Assembly (NCBI GenBank): GCA_037576195.1
Contig: CM075103.1
Span: 35,973,250-36,037,249 of the forward strand
Direction: 5' to 3'
DNA length: 64,000 nt
Source of the DNA: Phytoseiulus persimilis
Lineage: Eukaryota > Arthropoda > Arachnida > Mesostigmata > Phytoseiidae
The notes beneath the pieces are model-generated. The model worked only from the letters and a program-made list of their open reading frames with translations, was not told the origin of the DNA and did no database searches. Numbering within the stretch: the first letter of the stretch is position 1; each line of letters begins with the position of its first letter. Positions 63,241 through 64,000 of this stretch are shown here, in pieces. The position numbers were made by a program, and so were the translations under genes.

Positions 63241-64000
63241 TTTTGAACTTGTTGCGTTTAGGAGAAGAGCGAGGGAAAGATCTAGCTAGGGAGCCTGATT
63301 CTATTGAAATCCACATCCGCCCACGCCATTTCACTGTTACTTGCTAATATTATTCGAAGAGCATTGACATGGCAGCAGCGACTCGTAGAGAGTTGGAAAA
63401 TCGGCTCATTTTCCGAGATGGAGTGCTTCTTGATTCTACCGCACTCTAGAGGATTTCCGGTTCCTAGGTTCCACAGTGACGTTCTAAATCTCTTCGGCAG
63501 AAACCTCCCGGTATATTCCATGGGACTCCAGATCGAGACTCTCGATGCGTCGCCATGAGCCGAGTTGAGTTATGAGAAAGAGGACCGGATGGAAGCGTAC
63601 GAAGAAAAGAGATGTCATGCGCTTGTTGGCAGAAAGCTTGCACGCTTCCTCTTGAACTTCAAGCCGAAGGTGATTGATCTGGATGAATCATTGAACGATG
63701 ACCAGTGGAGATTCGTCACCATCGGTTCTGGCTCTGCGATTGACTTCCCCGCCAGAGAGCTCTTGATACCTTCTATCAGTCACGTTTGGTCAGAACGGAC
63801 GGGAGACCCCGCTTCCCTGTTGTGTTTCTCTCCTGAGAGCTAGTTTTGTTCGCGTCCCTGTCGAGTGGCTCAGCCATGATCGTCTCTACAACACTAAGGA
63901 AGGAATGGAAACTTCCCTGGCGTGATCACCCCCAACGAACTCTTCGAACATGAGCGATAAGTGCGGAAGTTCTCATGGACGCATTCTTCTATTGAACGCA
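63241..64000 (+). other. Unrecognised ORFs at the window edge
   Basis: Two plus-strand frames, 63304-63558 and 63565-63843. The second encodes YEEKRCHALVGRKLARFLLN, then VIDLDESLNDDQWRFVTIGS and ends LLCFSPES-stop. Its sequence looks protein-like (balanced composition, conserved-looking DESLNDDQW), but I do not recognise it. It could be the last exon of the same host gene as 61247-62108. Confidence 0.3.

Overview
This is eukaryotic, animal nuclear DNA. There are no operons or ribosome binding sites. The host gene I can model has four short GT-AG introns (63-133 bp), and the transposon mix (mariner, pogo-like, hAT-like, BEL/Pao, Ty3/gypsy, Ty1/copia, LINEs, Helitron) is typical of arthropods. 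A small-genome arthropod, possibly a mite, fits best, but nothing here proves the species.

Three host genes are recognisable. A five-exon nuclear receptor of the HNF4-like (NR2A) type lies at 10960-13273(+); its N-terminal region carries four 60-residue tandem repeats. Two copies of a nanos gene, at 50532-51026(+) and 55440-55934(-), face each other in the arms of a 2.57-kb inverted repeat (48868-51436 and 55031-57591) separated by 3.6 kb. A damaged ULP1/SENP-type SUMO protease copy lies at 40156-40773(+).

The rest is mostly transposon wreckage. 0.8-6.5 kb: pogo-like DDE element, mariner and LINE remnants (all -). 6.8-8.9 kb: BEL/Pao gag without pol. 13.4-16.1 kb: a dispersed repeat, a second BEL/Pao (+) and a possible HMG-box fragment. 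16.8-17.7 kb: minisatellite blocks in opposite orientation. 17.8-19.7 kb: LINE 3' end, a palindrome and a hAT-like transposase (-). 20.1-31.0 kb and 40.8-45.8 kb: two copies of a segmental duplication. Each copy holds a transposon-like unit with ~140-bp terminal inverted repeats and an uncharacterised conserved protein, a gypsy RT scrap, and a 1.42-kb unit flanked by TTAA. The first copy is split by a 5.47-kb Ty3/gypsy element with a clean 5-bp target duplication. 34.2-39.6 kb: Ty1/copia (-) with an extra 3' ORF. 51.7-53.0 kb: BEL/Pao gag-pol scrap inside the nanos palindrome. 58.6-59.4 kb: Helitron helicase-endonuclease scrap. 62.1-62.4 kb: an intact hairpin MITE with 8-bp target duplication. 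62.7-63.2 kb: LINE RT scrap.

Nearly all transposon ORFs carry frameshifts or stops. The nuclear receptor and both nanos copies are open throughout. The most notable points are the nanos palindrome, the repeat-bearing receptor, the unclassified TIR element, and the mosaic identity of the segmental duplication.
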